A stretch of DNA of 64,000 nt from positions 130,266 through 194,265 of the forward strand of contig CAZJVD010000005.1 in the NCBI GenBank assembly GCA_964549505.1. The letters run 5' to 3'. Position numbers and translations under genes: made by a program. This document shows, piece after piece, positions 1 through 9,653 of this stretch; positions within the stretch are counted from its first letter, which is position 1, and the number at the start of each line of letters is the position of its first letter. The notes under the pieces are model-generated. The model saw only the letters and a program-made list of their open reading frames with translations, had not been told where the DNA came from and searched no databases. The stretch comes from CAZJVD01 sp964549505 (GTDB lineage Bacteria > Bdellovibrionota > UBA1018 > CAZJVD01).

Positions 1-172
1 TCCGCACGCATTCTTTCTCAACGTCACTTGTGCCGGCACAAGCGCACGTGCAGCAAATCGTGCCCTCGCTCATCAGTGCTACACCACCCCTCGCGTCCAT
101 CTTCTTCAATGCCACTGGCGCCGTCGCAGCCACTCCACCCCCCGCGCCCGCTAGAACGCACAATCGCCCCAT
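1..172 (-). CDS. Partial Cys-rich protein at left edge
   Basis: An open frame without stops runs from an ATG at 172 (GTG alternative at 175) off the left edge of the window, so only about 57 residues are visible. It begins with a short, weakly hydrophobic Ala/Gly-rich stretch that could be a signal or anchor, then has a Cys cluster (ICCTCACAG) and another Cys a few residues later. It starts 17 bp beyond the stop of the preceding minus-strand gene, as expected for an operon. I do not recognise the family. The short length leaves open that it is a chance frame. Confidence 0.35.
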   Translation of the reverse strand, partial: MGRLCVLAGAGGGVAATAPVALKKMDARGGVALMSEGTICCTCACAGTSDVEKECVR

Positions 173-189
173 CACGGCCACCAACAGGC

Positions 190-1353
190 TTATAACTTAG
201 AAAACCTAGTTCGCGCCTCGGCGAGAATTCCCTCAAGACTCGGGTCAGGCTTCCAAAACGTAAATCCGACACGCGACCCACCTAAGCGAGCTTCGTTAAG
301 CGCTTCCAAAAAGTCTTTGTCGAGCGCTCGCTTAACATCAGCAAGACTCAACGCTGTCTGCGCGCGATACATCTTGAAGCGTTGATCCTCAGGCATTAAT
401 GCATACCCATCAAAAATACTTCGATAAAACTCATGAAGTTTTTTAATTTCGTCGCCCTTCCCGGGGCTCTCCGTAAGTTTCTTAAACGCCATACTCTCGA
501 GCATGGCTCGATAGGCGTCGATTCGGGCTCTAAATGCGTCCGGAGCTAGCGCCTCGGACCATAGCTCTTCCACAAATCGCCCGGACGCTTCGACGGGTTT
601 CCATTCGGTCTGCGTCGACAACAGTCCAATCGGTACCGACGTCTTCCCGTTTACCTGGGCCGAAACGACCACCCCGCGAAGCATATTGGTCACAGGCTGC
701 GCAATCCGGGCATACATCCTCGAAGCGATGCTCGCGTGGATCACTTCGAATCCTTCAATCCACCCAGCCCCCCACCAATCACTCTCCGACTTACCCAGCC
801 GCCCAAAACGTTCGTCAATATCCTGAATCTCAAGCGTGATTTTTCGCGCGTCCTTCTTGGAAGCGTCCTTCTGAAGAGCGTCTTTCTTCGAATTCCTCGC
901 ATTCAAGCGAAAAAATATCTCTGGATGCTCACGCAATAACTTTTGAACACCTTCCGTCCGCAGTAACGACTGGCAAAGTTCGAGGGCCAATCCGCGTTTC
1001 AGACCCTTTCGCTTATCGGGGGCATCGTCTCGCAGAAGCTCTTTCGGACCCAAAAACGCAGCAGGGTCATCGAGAAGCGCCCGAATCAGTTCCGTCTCGT
1101 TCGAAAGCAACGCAACAGAGAACTGCCGTCGCACTCCTGTTCGATCGGCCGAAGGATTCGGTGGATGAAAGAAGCCGAGACTGGGTGCTCGCGAGACGAC
1201 CGACTCATCGCAAACACGTGACGGAAGTTCTTGCGTGAGCTTAAAAAAATTTTCAAGCGGCTCGAATCCTCGAACCTCCTCACCGCGGATTTCCCCAGAA
1301 ACCGCCAGCAAGGGTGTCAAAAGCGTATAAACAAGAACGAAGATCGCGCCCAC
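190..1353 (-). CDS. Hypothetical exported protein
   Basis: A 387-residue protein with a GTG start (1351-1353) and a convincing signal peptide (VLVYTLLTPLLAVSG, then an acidic mature start). The mature part is mainly charged and probably helical, with a Lys/Asp-rich stretch near residues 155-170 (KKDALQKDASKKD). I see no catalytic motif and do not recognise the family. It is divergent from the pseudouridine synthase with only 17 bp between the starts, so each promoter would lie inside the other gene. Likely periplasmic; function unknown. Confidence 0.65.
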   Translation of the reverse strand: MGAIFVLVYTLLTPLLAVSGEIRGEEVRGFEPLENFFKLTQELPSRVCDESVVSRAPSLGFFHPPNPSADRTGVRRQFSVALLSNETELIRALLDDPAAFLGPKELLRDDAPDKRKGLKRGLALELCQSLLRTEGVQKLLREHPEIFFRLNARNSKKDALQKDASKKDARKITLEIQDIDERFGRLGKSESDWWGAGWIEGFEVIHASIASRMYARIAQPVTNMLRGVVVSAQVNGKTSVPIGLLSTQTEWKPVEASGRFVEELWSEALAPDAFRARIDAYRAMLESMAFKKLTESPGKGDEIKKLHEFYRSIFDGYALMPEDQRFKMYRAQTALSLADVKRALDKDFLEALNEARLGGSRVGFTFWKPDPSLEGILAEARTRFSKL

Positions 1354-1370
1354 GTGCGAGATATTGTAAC

Positions 1371-2384
1371 ATGCCAGAAGTACTTATGCCGCCGGACCCG
1401 ACTCCTCTTTATGAATATATCGAAGTGGAAATTCGCCCCGAAGAAAGGTTGGATCAGGCCTTGATGCGCCAGCTCGCCACTCGCGGGCTTGTCACCCGTC
1501 GCTCGCTCAAAGAAGCATTGAAAAAGTCCCCCGCTTTTTCGCAGCGAACCGAACTGAAGCCGTCCGACCAGCTCAATCCGTCCTCGGCGCCAAAGTTTTT
1601 TCGTCTGCGTGTACCCAAAAGCATTTTTCAATCGTCTGCACGAGAAAATACAACCGTTTCTTGGAATTCCGCTGTGACGCCCACGACCCTCTTTCAGGAC
1701 GATGACTTTCTGATTCTGAACAAACCGCCAGGCCTGCCCTCCGCTCGGCTCAACACTCGCAGTAAAAGCGAACCGACGGCCGTCGATTGGGCCATCCGCG
1801 AAGCCCCTTCCTTGGCGACTGCGTTTTCGCGGGACAAGGAAGCGGGTCTGTTACACCGCCTCGACAGTGATACGAGCGGCGCTCTCGCGTTCTGCAAAAA
1901 TCCGCGGCTGTACCGGATATTGCGGTCCGAATGGAACAAGCGCACCGAAAAGCTCTATCGCGCTCGGATTGCTGTCGGCGAGACCGAGCTTCACTTGCCT
2001 TGCATCATCGACACGCCCATCGGACATTCTAAAAAAAGCTCCAAACGCATGATCGCGCTTTTACCGGGAAGACGTGTCGCGATTCGCGGCAAAAGACTGG
2101 AGGCTTGGACACAGATTCTAGCGACGCCATCCGCCGACCAGCTGATCACCACATCGAAAGACGTTACCGTAGTGATCAAGACAGGCGTCATGCACCAGAT
2201 TCGCGTTCATTGCGCATCGATCGGACATCCCATTGTGGGAGACACGAAGTACGGTGGACCGCCGGCTAAGCGACTTTTCTTGCATGCTTGGAAACTGGGA
2301 CTGTTGGTTTCAAAAGACCGAAGACTCGATATCGTCGCGCCGCTACCGAACGACTGGCAAACACCTAGTCTTCAGAGCTCTTAG
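1371..2384 (+). CDS. RluA-family RNA pseudouridine synthase
   Basis: A 337-residue protein from ATG 1371 (ATG 1386 also possible). The N-terminal part (RLDQALMRQLATRG) resembles the S4 RNA-binding domain. The catalytic domain has the family signature LLHRLDSDTSG at about residues 160-170, with the catalytic Asp in HRLD. Later elements VMHQIRVH and HPIVGDTKYGG are also typical of RluA/RluC/RluD enzymes. It isomerises specific uridines in rRNA or tRNA; the target cannot be told from sequence. It is convergent with the lipoprotein gene, with 13 bp between the stop codons. Confidence 0.88.
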   Translation: MPEVLMPPDPTPLYEYIEVEIRPEERLDQALMRQLATRGLVTRRSLKEALKKSPAFSQRTELKPSDQLNPSSAPKFFRLRVPKSIFQSSARENTTVSWNSAVTPTTLFQDDDFLILNKPPGLPSARLNTRSKSEPTAVDWAIREAPSLATAFSRDKEAGLLHRLDSDTSGALAFCKNPRLYRILRSEWNKRTEKLYRARIAVGETELHLPCIIDTPIGHSKKSSKRMIALLPGRRVAIRGKRLEAWTQILATPSADQLITTSKDVTVVIKTGVMHQIRVHCASIGHPIVGDTKYGGPPAKRLFLHAWKLGLLVSKDRRLDIVAPLPNDWQTPSLQSS

Positions 2385-2397
2385 AATCCCTACAATC

Positions 2398-3249
2398 TTA
2401 GAGATTCCGAACCGCAGCCGCAGCTCCGCCTCGGCCATCATGAACCACGAGGACAAAAACAGGCGTCACACCCGCTGGCTTAGGGATCACAGGCGAATAC
2501 CGTGTGCTGGTCGCGGGATCCGTAGGCGTCGACGAAATCGTTCCCACACTCGCAAACCACGTCGCCCGAAGCTGCTCGGATTCGTTTCGAAAATCGGTCG
2601 CCGAAGCTTGCACGGAGTAGCTCTCCATACTCCCTGCCGTGATTCCGGGACGCATATCCACTCCTCCCGTCGGATATCCTGAAAACGGGGCGCCATCGGA
2701 AGTGATCTCTGCACCAGAATTCAACGTAGGATTGGTATTCTTCGTAGCCCGCGTGGACGCGATCACTCGCTTGATACTCATTACGGACTCGCCACTCGCA
2801 GCCGAGATTTTGTAACTCACAATATACGCTACACCGTTGAACTGATCCTGTTCGTTTCTCCCAGCAAATATCACCGCTGACGCAGGAACCGTGACCGATA
2901 GCGTACTCGTCACCAGTCCCGTGTATCCTGGCGCCGCAAGTCCCGTCACACTCCCCGAACCAATCGTCGTTCGCGTAGGGTTGCCATCACAGTTCGGCGC
3001 AGCTCCAAGACCCACACCTGGATCGACACAACCAAAAGCTTCGTACTGAAGCGTGCGACCTGCGCCGTTGATGTCGCTGATCAACGGTGTGACAGTCACC
3101 GTTGCACCCGCCGTGACTTCTGGAGAACTTGCGATCATTGCTAGAACACGAAGACCTTCAAGCTTGCGGTACTCCGGCAAATCGTCACTCCCACAGCCGT
3201 TGAACGCCAGCATCCCGACCACAAGCAGAACTCCTCCGAGAGCGCGCAT
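2398..3249 (-). CDS. Putative lipoprotein paired with TonB-dependent receptor
   Basis: A 283-residue protein. The start at 3249 is chosen because it overlaps the receptor stop as ATGA, pointing to translational coupling, and because it gives a lipoprotein signal (GVLLVVGMLAFNGCGSDD) with the lipidated Cys near residue 19. The rest is Thr/Ser/Gly-rich and beta-like. Its position directly after the receptor suggests a surface or periplasmic accessory lipoprotein for the same substrate, as in other receptor-lipoprotein pairs. The substrate is unknown. Confidence 0.75.
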   Translation of the reverse strand: MRALGGVLLVVGMLAFNGCGSDDLPEYRKLEGLRVLAMIASSPEVTAGATVTVTPLISDINGAGRTLQYEAFGCVDPGVGLGAAPNCDGNPTRTTIGSGSVTGLAAPGYTGLVTSTLSVTVPASAVIFAGRNEQDQFNGVAYIVSYKISAASGESVMSIKRVIASTRATKNTNPTLNSGAEITSDGAPFSGYPTGGVDMRPGITAGSMESYSVQASATDFRNESEQLRATWFASVGTISSTPTDPATSTRYSPVIPKPAGVTPVFVLVVHDGRGGAAAAVRNL

Positions 3250-5537
3250 CAAAACTCTCCTTTCACACCCAGTGTCGGTATTATCGGAAGACCGGTGACA
3301 TCGGCCTTTCTCGAATAGTCGTAAGCGTACGTAACCGTTTCCACATTGCGACGATTTGTAACGTTCTGAACGTCGAGATAGATGGACAAGATCCATGTAC
3401 GGTAAATCCACTTGCGATCAATCCGTGCGTCCAGCTGATAAAACCCCTCGGTTCGCTCGGAGTAAATCGGTCCACGCGAAGGAATATACGTATCGTTGTC
3501 GGCGTCAAATGTACCGCCTTGTACGGGCGTGAACGGATTTCCCGTCGTCACACGAAACCGACTCGATACGGTCCAGTTGCGGGGAAGCTCCCAGCTGCCA
3601 ATGACATTGAGATTATGAGTTTGATCAAATTCAAAGATCCGTTCTTGATACGTTTCCTTGGGTCCATCGTAGCGATGTGCGCGAGAAAGTGTGTACGAAA
3701 CCCAGAACACAAGCGGATCGTAGTTTCCTTGAAGCAAGGTCTCCCAGCCATACGCCCGCCCCGAGCCCTGATTGGTAAAGTTTTCCGGAACCTTCTCCCC
3801 GGTCGCCGTCGTTCTGAAAGCTGCTGAAGGAACGACGAGATCCCTCATGATTTTGTAAAAAGGCCCCGTCGAGACCGACCAACCCCGGGACGAACCTCGT
3901 TTCGAGTCGTACTCCCAGCCCGTCGTCAAATGAACAGCGCTCGGTGCTTTGATGTCGGGGTTCCCAACCACATCGGCAATTTGATACTCCTGGGGCGGCT
4001 GATAGTAGAAACCACCTGCCGCACGCAGCTTCTGGAACTCGGTCAGACGATACGAAACAGACGCGCGGGGTTCACCCACAAGCTGTTTTGAAAGACCGAT
4101 GTACGACCCACGCATGCTCGGCGACAACGTCCATGACGAACTCTCGCGTGGTTGAATATCGTTTCTCCAAAAAAGAGCAGCTGAGTTCGACTTAAACCCT
4201 TTGACCGAGTAAATCTGGGTCCCGCCGACAGCGAGCGGATTGTTCACACCACCGGGCGCATAAAAAACCGGCAACTTCAAATCGACATCTGCGCGGCTGT
4301 AACGATTGTCAAATCCCAAGGTCGTTTTCCACTCGGGGGAGACCTCTCGTTCATGTTCCCCACGAAGTGTTGCCGAAAGCGTGCGCAGCCGAAAATACCG
4401 ATCACCAAAATCCAGGCGCATGAAATCGCGCCCTAAACCCATGGAGTACTTCGACGTAGCCCTTTCCGAATGTCGATGTGTCCACTGCGGAATCGATCGA
4501 AAAAACGACGTCTGATTGTTAAAGTTCCCCCGCAACACAGGGTCTTGGTTGATGGGATTCTTTAACAAGAACTCCAGTCGATCATTGCTGCCGATATTGA
4601 CCCAATCCAGGCGGTCGCGATCGGATAGCGTGAAGTATGCGTTGGCCGAGACATCTCCAAAGCTTGGGGCAACCGTCAGGTTGAAATCTTCATCGTCTTT
4701 AAGTGCCGTCCGCAATACCGGTCCGATGTAGCTCTGCCTAAAACTGAGCAAAAAACCATGCTTTGGGTTCGCTTCGCTTGAGCCAAACAAGGGTCCTTCG
4801 ATCATCGCTCCCGCGTTGAGCAAGTCGATGAAACCCAAACCATGAATACGATCCATACGCGGCTTGCGCGTCCATACCGTGACTAAACCACCGGTTGTGC
4901 GCCCCCACTCTGGACCAAACCCAGCCGAAAAATAGTCCACTCGATCGAGTGACTCTGGAAACACCACGGACGTAAAAGCACCGAAGTGAAAAATCAACGG
5001 CACTTCATGCCCGTCGACTGCATAGCGTGTGTCTTCCGGCGCTGAACCTTGAATAATAACCAGCGCGCCCGTTCCAAAACCGCGCGCGACGCCGGGAAGG
5101 TTTTGAACGGCCTTAATAGGATCACCGCCGGCACCAGGAACTTTCAAAAACTGCGACGCATTCAACGACTTCTTACCCTCGCTTCGCCGTTCGACCTTTC
5201 CAACCACAACGGTCTCAAACGGGTTCGCGTAACTCTGCTTTTCGACAAAGAGTTCAATCTCGTCGTCAACGCTATCCAGTGTCCACGTCTCCTCGAGGCG
5301 CTTATAGCCCGCAAGGTTCACCACGAGCGTTACTTTGGACGCGTCACTTTCAAGCGTGAACGTTCCATCGCGTGCCGTTTCAAAACGTCGGCCCTCAGGA
5401 AGAACAAACACCGTCGCTGTTCCGACCCTGTTTTTTGAACCTTTTTCTAAGACGCGCCCACGCACGGTCCGCGCTTCGGCCAGAAAAGAAGTGACGATGA
5501 CAAAACCACACAGAAAGGTGCTGAACCAGAGTCGCAT
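3249..5537 (-). CDS. TonB-dependent receptor with carboxypeptidase-regulatory-like N-terminal domain
   Basis: A 762-residue outer-membrane receptor. After the signal peptide (ends near AEA) comes a carboxypeptidase-D regulatory-like beta domain (RTVRGRVLEKGSKNRVGTA through about residue 105). The plug domain follows: KAVQNLPGVARGFGTGALVI at about 140-160 and RYAVDGHEVPLIFHFGAF after it. The remainder is a 22-strand-type barrel rich in aromatic and Asn residues, ending in Phe (GVKGEF), the usual outer-membrane terminal residue. It is energised by the TonB-ExbBD genes immediately upstream in the same operon, and the lipoprotein gene overlaps its stop. The ligand is not evident; cobalamin is a guess from the linked nrdJ. 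Confidence 0.9.
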   Translation of the reverse strand: MRLWFSTFLCGFVIVTSFLAEARTVRGRVLEKGSKNRVGTATVFVLPEGRRFETARDGTFTLESDASKVTLVVNLAGYKRLEETWTLDSVDDEIELFVEKQSYANPFETVVVGKVERRSEGKKSLNASQFLKVPGAGGDPIKAVQNLPGVARGFGTGALVIIQGSAPEDTRYAVDGHEVPLIFHFGAFTSVVFPESLDRVDYFSAGFGPEWGRTTGGLVTVWTRKPRMDRIHGLGFIDLLNAGAMIEGPLFGSSEANPKHGFLLSFRQSYIGPVLRTALKDDEDFNLTVAPSFGDVSANAYFTLSDRDRLDWVNIGSNDRLEFLLKNPINQDPVLRGNFNNQTSFFRSIPQWTHRHSERATSKYSMGLGRDFMRLDFGDRYFRLRTLSATLRGEHEREVSPEWKTTLGFDNRYSRADVDLKLPVFYAPGGVNNPLAVGGTQIYSVKGFKSNSAALFWRNDIQPRESSSWTLSPSMRGSYIGLSKQLVGEPRASVSYRLTEFQKLRAAGGFYYQPPQEYQIADVVGNPDIKAPSAVHLTTGWEYDSKRGSSRGWSVSTGPFYKIMRDLVVPSAAFRTTATGEKVPENFTNQGSGRAYGWETLLQGNYDPLVFWVSYTLSRAHRYDGPKETYQERIFEFDQTHNLNVIGSWELPRNWTVSSRFRVTTGNPFTPVQGGTFDADNDTYIPSRGPIYSERTEGFYQLDARIDRKWIYRTWILSIYLDVQNVTNRRNVETVTYAYDYSRKADVTGLPIIPTLGVKGEF

Positions 5538-5549
5538 TGTTGAGAAACC

Positions 5550-6182
5550 TCAGTCTCGTTCCAGAACGAAACGATACGTGTAACGAATCTTCACGGCAAC
5601 TGCTTTGCCGTCGATTTCCGCCGCCTGAAACTGAAACCGCTTCGCTGCTTCGCTCGCCGCTTGCGCCAATTCTTGGTCAATGGCTTCGACCAGCGCCACC
5701 GTTCGAACTTTTCCTTGCGCGTCGATCAAAAGATCCATGACCACCGGACCTTCGATCCCGCGACGCCGCGCTCCGGCAGGATACGCTACGCGAAAGTCAC
5801 TCCGCAACACGGGCATTCGCGAAACGAGATACTCAGCCGACGGAATCGGAAGACTCTCCGGACTGTCACTGTTCAACGTTTGGGTATCTTCTTCTTTCGT
5901 AACAGTGTTTCCCGTTTTTACCTCTGGCACAGCCGGAGTCGGTTCAGAAACTGTAAGCGCTTGGCGACGCAAACCGAAAACAGCCTGCTGCTTTTTCTCA
6001 GGAACGGGTTTCGGAACTTTGGGTTGAAGCACAACCGTCGGAGGCGGCGCCGCTTCGATCACAGTCAGGTCCACGGTTTCTGTCGGAACTCTCGTTTTCA
6101 GCGCGAAAACTGCCACCGCGGCGACGACGAGCGCGGCGTGGATTCCTGCTGATTCAAAAAACGGCCGCGTCTCAGTTCTCAC
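5550..6182 (-). CDS. tonB: Energy transducer TonB
   Basis: About 210 residues using the GTG at 6182, which overlaps the exbD stop by 11 bp. The ATG at 6269 would overlap exbD by 98 bp and is less likely. Order: N-terminal membrane segment (AALVVAAVAVFAL), a Pro/Lys linker (PKVPKPVPEKKQ), and the C-terminal TonB domain (YPAGARRRGIEGPVVMDLLI onward, ending FVLERD). It spans the periplasm and passes proton-motive energy from ExbBD to the receptor encoded 12 bp downstream. Confidence 0.88.
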   Translation of the reverse strand: MRTETRPFFESAGIHAALVVAAVAVFALKTRVPTETVDLTVIEAAPPPTVVLQPKVPKPVPEKKQQAVFGLRRQALTVSEPTPAVPEVKTGNTVTKEEDTQTLNSDSPESLPIPSAEYLVSRMPVLRSDFRVAYPAGARRRGIEGPVVMDLLIDAQGKVRTVALVEAIDQELAQAASEAAKRFQFQAAEIDGKAVAVKIRYTYRFVLERD

Positions 6183-6633
6183 GTTTGACTTGAAGAGCGA
6201 ATTTTTCGAGTCCTGCACTTTTGATCCAACCGAGAACGCGAACGAGATCCGCATGGCGAGAGTTCTCATCGGCGGCGATAATCGCCTGCAGGTCCGGTGT
6301 CACACTCATGCGTTCTCTAATATTTCGCGCGAGTTCCTCCTCTGATACGACGCGCCCGTCGAGAAGAATATCACCCTGTGCACTCACAGCAACACCCAGT
6401 GTCTGGGTCTTCACTGAAGCTCCGTCGGTCGTGCGCGCTTTCGGCAACCGAATCGCCACCGTCTCTTTGAGTAAAATCGGCGCCGTCGCAATGAACACAA
6501 CCAACAGGACGAGCATCACGTCGACAAAGGGCGTGACATTGATCTGCGAGAGAACGTCGGTGTCCGAGTCCTGAAGATCAGCGGCCAACGGCGCCTCCGT
6601 GCTTGAGAACCCAAGCGTCTTTGAAGGCATCAC
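6172..6633 (-). CDS. exbD: Biopolymer transporter ExbD/TolR
   Basis: A 153-residue protein with one N-terminal membrane helix carrying the essential Asp (INVTPFVDVMLVLLVVFIA, residues about 31-49) and a periplasmic C-terminal domain with the Asp/Glu-rich turn and LVRVLGWIKSAGLEKFALQV ending typical of ExbD. The ATG at 6633 overlaps exbB by 56 bp; a TTG at 6588 would reduce the overlap to 11 bp, so the true start is uncertain. It forms the proton-driven motor with ExbB. Confidence 0.9.
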   Translation of the reverse strand: MMPSKTLGFSSTEAPLAADLQDSDTDVLSQINVTPFVDVMLVLLVVFIATAPILLKETVAIRLPKARTTDGASVKTQTLGVAVSAQGDILLDGRVVSEEELARNIRERMSVTPDLQAIIAADENSRHADLVRVLGWIKSAGLEKFALQVKREN

Positions 6634-7171
6634 ATTGCTGCAGAACTTCTTTCATCTTGCGTGTGTAGGTATTGAACGCGACAACAGCAGGTATCGCCAC
6701 GAACAGACCGGCTGCGGTTGCGATCAAAGCCCGAGCGATACCGTTCATAACATCGGAACCAGCGCCCGTTCCAGCATCGGACCCCGATAACGCCGCAAAT
6801 GCTGCCATGATTCCAAGAACGGTTCCAAAAAGCCCGATAAAAGGTGCATTCGCACCGAGTGTCGCAAGAACAGTCAGACCCTTTTCAAAACGGAGTTTCT
6901 CTTCGGTGGCAAACTTCTTTGCCACACGATCGGCGACGGGGGCTCCATTGTTCTGAAGTTTGCCATACAGCTCCGAAAAGAGTCCCGTCGCCGCTTGAGC
7001 TTTACCCGCTTCAAGATCGCGAAGCGCATCTTCGAAACTCCTACCCGAGAGTCGGGACTGAAAGTATCGCTTGCGATCGATAATGATCCCCACTGACCAT
7101 ACGGACAACCCGACTAAAAGAATGAGAATCAAAATCTCCAAATACCCAATGATGTTTAACCAAGGTGACAT
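6578..7171 (-). CDS. exbB: MotA/TolQ/ExbB proton channel family protein
   Basis: A 197-residue inner-membrane protein with three hydrophobic segments: N-terminal ILILILLVGLSVWSVGIII, then LGANAPFIGLFGTVLGIMAA, then ALIATAAGLFVAIPAVVAFN. The APFIGLFGTVLGIM and AGLFVAIPAV motifs are diagnostic for ExbB/TolQ. The first gene of the exbB-exbD-tonB set, it begins 31 bp after the nrdJ stop with no visible terminator between, so co-transcription with nrdJ is plausible. Confidence 0.92.
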   Translation of the reverse strand: MSPWLNIIGYLEILILILLVGLSVWSVGIIIDRKRYFQSRLSGRSFEDALRDLEAGKAQAATGLFSELYGKLQNNGAPVADRVAKKFATEEKLRFEKGLTVLATLGANAPFIGLFGTVLGIMAAFAALSGSDAGTGAGSDVMNGIARALIATAAGLFVAIPAVVAFNTYTRKMKEVLQQCDAFKDAWVLKHGGAVGR

Positions 7172-7202
7172 TCGTATTTTCCCTTTTGTTTTAACGTTGT
7201 AC

Positions 7203-9653
7203 TCACCCGCAGCCTGTGGTGCTGCCGCAGTTCAGACAACGCTTACAACTTCCATTGTCGACGGTATCAAAGCCACATTCAAGACATGTGAGAATATCTT
7301 GAAATCGATCCGAGTGCTTCGCCTCGGGTGCGATCCGTGTCTCGCGTGCGAACACACGCGCTTCCAACGGCTGTACCCCCTTAGATCCATCCCGATAGAG
7401 CGCAACACTTTTCAGTCCCATGCGCTCGGCATTCAGAAAAATCTCCATCACATCACCCACCGTCGCGTGATGCGGCAGATTGATGGTTTTTGAAATGGCC
7501 CCCGACAGAAAAGGCTGAACAGCTGCCATCATCTTAAGATGTCCCATCGCCGAGATGTAGCGACGCCCGTTTCGGCCCGCGGGCTGAGCACAGTCAAAGA
7601 CCGCGAGATCTGCAGTCTTGATCCTTGATGTGTTCTCAAATGTTCCCGTACCGAGAACCCAGTCCGTCGCATCCTCAATCTGAGCTTCCGTGAACCCAAG
7701 ACCCTTGAGCACATCCTGACCGACCCCAATCCGATCGACCGCCGCCTTCCCAATACGTTCCTCGGAAAACAGGTCGCGAAGACTCAAAACGTCGTCGCGT
7801 TCTTTAAGATCGGTTTCGATTCGTGTCATCAACTCTTTGGGTACTCCCCTCGCTAAGAGTTCCGCACGCCCCATCACCGGCGCGAATTCGAAACTCTTCC
7901 GACCCAGCGCTGTTTCCATCAATGCTTTGACGTCGGATTCGGCATAACCCAGTCGTCGAAGAGCTTCCGGGACAATCTGACTGACACGTTTGACGACTCC
8001 ACCTCCAGCCAGCTTCTTAAGCTTGACGAGCGAGAACTCCGGCTCAATCCCCGTTGTGTCGCAATCCATGACAAGGCCGATGGTTCCAGTGGGAGCCAAC
8101 ACTGTGACCTGCGCATTTCGAAAACCGTAACGTCGACCTAAAATCTCGGTATGCTTCCACGCGGCTTGCGCTTCGGACGCGAGCGCACCACAGGTCGCGG
8201 CACTCACCGACTTTACGTGCATTTTGATGACGGCAAGCATGCTCTTTTTATTTTTTCCGTACCCGATAAACGGCCCACGTTTCCTCGCGAGCTCGGCGCT
8301 CATTTCATACGCCCAAGCTGTCATGAGCGCTGTCACGCCCCCAGCCCAAGCGCGCGCCTTATCGCTATCGTACGGCACGCCTCGCTTCATGAGACACGCG
8401 CCCAAGTTTGCATAGCCGAGCCCCAGGGGCCGAAACTCGTGGGAACGCGTGGTGATCTTCCCCGTGGGATATCCACTCGCGTCGACTAAAATCTCTTGAG
8501 AAAGAATCAAGGTTCTCACAGCATGGCGAAACCGTTCGACAACCAGCTCGCCGTTCTCGTCGAGCATTTTGAGAAGATTGATCGACGCGAGGTTGCAGGC
8601 CGTATCATCGAGAAACATGAACTCCGAACAGGGATTCGATGCCCGAATCGGTCCGGTCGCTTTGCACGTATGCCACTGGTCAATGGTCGTCTCGTACTGC
8701 ATACCCGGATCCGCGCATTCCCACGCTGCAGCTGCCAGTTTTTCAAACAGTTCGCGTGCCTTTACGGTACGAACCACTTTTCCTGTCGTGCGCGCTTTCA
8801 GGCTCCAGGGACGATCGCCGCGAACGGCCGCGAGAAAAGCACTCGATACACGCACGGAGTTATTAGAGTTCTGTCCGCTCACCGTCCGATAACTTTCCGA
8901 GTCCATCGTGTCGCCAAAACCCGCGTGCATCAGAACTTGCGCTTTTCTTTCCTCTTGAACTTTCCATTCCACGAACGTTTCGATCTCCGGATGGTCGACG
9001 TCCAAGCACACCATCTTGGCCGCACGCCGAGCGATACCGCCTGACTTCGTCGCACCCGCAGCCTTATCGAAAACTTCGAGAAAACTCAGAAGTCCAGACG
9101 ACGTGCCACCGCTCGACAGCTTTTCGTCTCGTCCACGAAGAGCCGAAAAGTTTGTTCCGGAACCCGATCCCTGTTTAAAAAGGAGCGCCTCCGACCTCAG
9201 AAGATCAAAAATCGAGGTCATCGAATCTTCTAGGCTCTGAATGAAACACGCTGAACACTGCGGCTTCGGCGCATTCGAACCGACGTTCACACCCAGATTG
9301 AACCAAACGGGCGAATTGAAAGCCGCGATCTGGTGATCGATCATCGTGCACAGTTCTTTTCGTAGGATTTGCGCTTGCGAACGACCGAGCACTCTCTGAC
9401 GAACACCCGCGTTTGCGATTGCAGACGCGATCCGGCGCGAAACCTCGTCAATCGAACGCTCTTTCCCTCGAAAGTATTTGGAAGCTAGAACATCCGTTGC
9501 GAGCTGGGACCAGCTCTCGGGGACGCGAACGCCTGTCATTTTAAAGACGTCTCGCCCCTCTTTGTTCCGGATCCATGACGTGCGTGTCACACGCCTTTCG
9601 GCACCGGCTGTCCCAGGAGACTTCTTCGGGTTGCGGAAATACGATTCGATCAC
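7203..9653 (-). CDS. nrdJ: Vitamin B12-dependent (class II) ribonucleoside-diphosphate reductase
   Basis: An 816-residue enzyme starting at GTG 9653, which overlaps the upstream gene stop as GTGA. It reduces ribonucleotides to deoxyribonucleotides using adenosylcobalamin. Visible elements: VPESWSQLATDVLASKYFRG at the N-terminus, AFNSPVWFNLGV, PQCSACFIQSLEDSM, LLFKQGSGSGTNFSALRG, the active-site region NPCSEF, NLPHHATVGDV, and the C-terminal metal/redox tail with CLECG and CKRCLNCG ending in GCG. No class I or III reductase is seen here. The link with TonB transport genes may reflect cobalamin need (inference). Confidence 0.95.
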   Translation of the reverse strand: MIESYFRNPKKSPGTAGAERRVTRTSWIRNKEGRDVFKMTGVRVPESWSQLATDVLASKYFRGKERSIDEVSRRIASAIANAGVRQRVLGRSQAQILRKELCTMIDHQIAAFNSPVWFNLGVNVGSNAPKPQCSACFIQSLEDSMTSIFDLLRSEALLFKQGSGSGTNFSALRGRDEKLSSGGTSSGLLSFLEVFDKAAGATKSGGIARRAAKMVCLDVDHPEIETFVEWKVQEERKAQVLMHAGFGDTMDSESYRTVSGQNSNNSVRVSSAFLAAVRGDRPWSLKARTTGKVVRTVKARELFEKLAAAAWECADPGMQYETTIDQWHTCKATGPIRASNPCSEFMFLDDTACNLASINLLKMLDENGELVVERFRHAVRTLILSQEILVDASGYPTGKITTRSHEFRPLGLGYANLGACLMKRGVPYDSDKARAWAGGVTALMTAWAYEMSAELARKRGPFIGYGKNKKSMLAVIKMHVKSVSAATCGALASEAQAAWKHTEILGRRYGFRNAQVTVLAPTGTIGLVMDCDTTGIEPEFSLVKLKKLAGGGVVKRVSQIVPEALRRLGYAESDVKALMETALGRKSFEFAPVMGRAELLARGVPKELMTRIETDLKERDDVLSLRDLFSEERIGKAAVDRIGVGQDVLKGLGFTEAQIEDATDWVLGTGTFENTSRIKTADLAVFDCAQPAGRNGRRYISAMGHLKMMAAVQPFLSGAISKTINLPHHATVGDVMEIFLNAERMGLKSVALYRDGSKGVQPLEARVFARETRIAPEAKHSDRFQDILTCLECGFDTVDNGSCKRCLNCGSTTGCG

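Noticed and set aside
7172..7202. Cobalamin riboswitch between nrdJ and exbB
   Set aside because: The gap is only 31 bp, and no B12-box-like sequence was seen upstream of the operon either.
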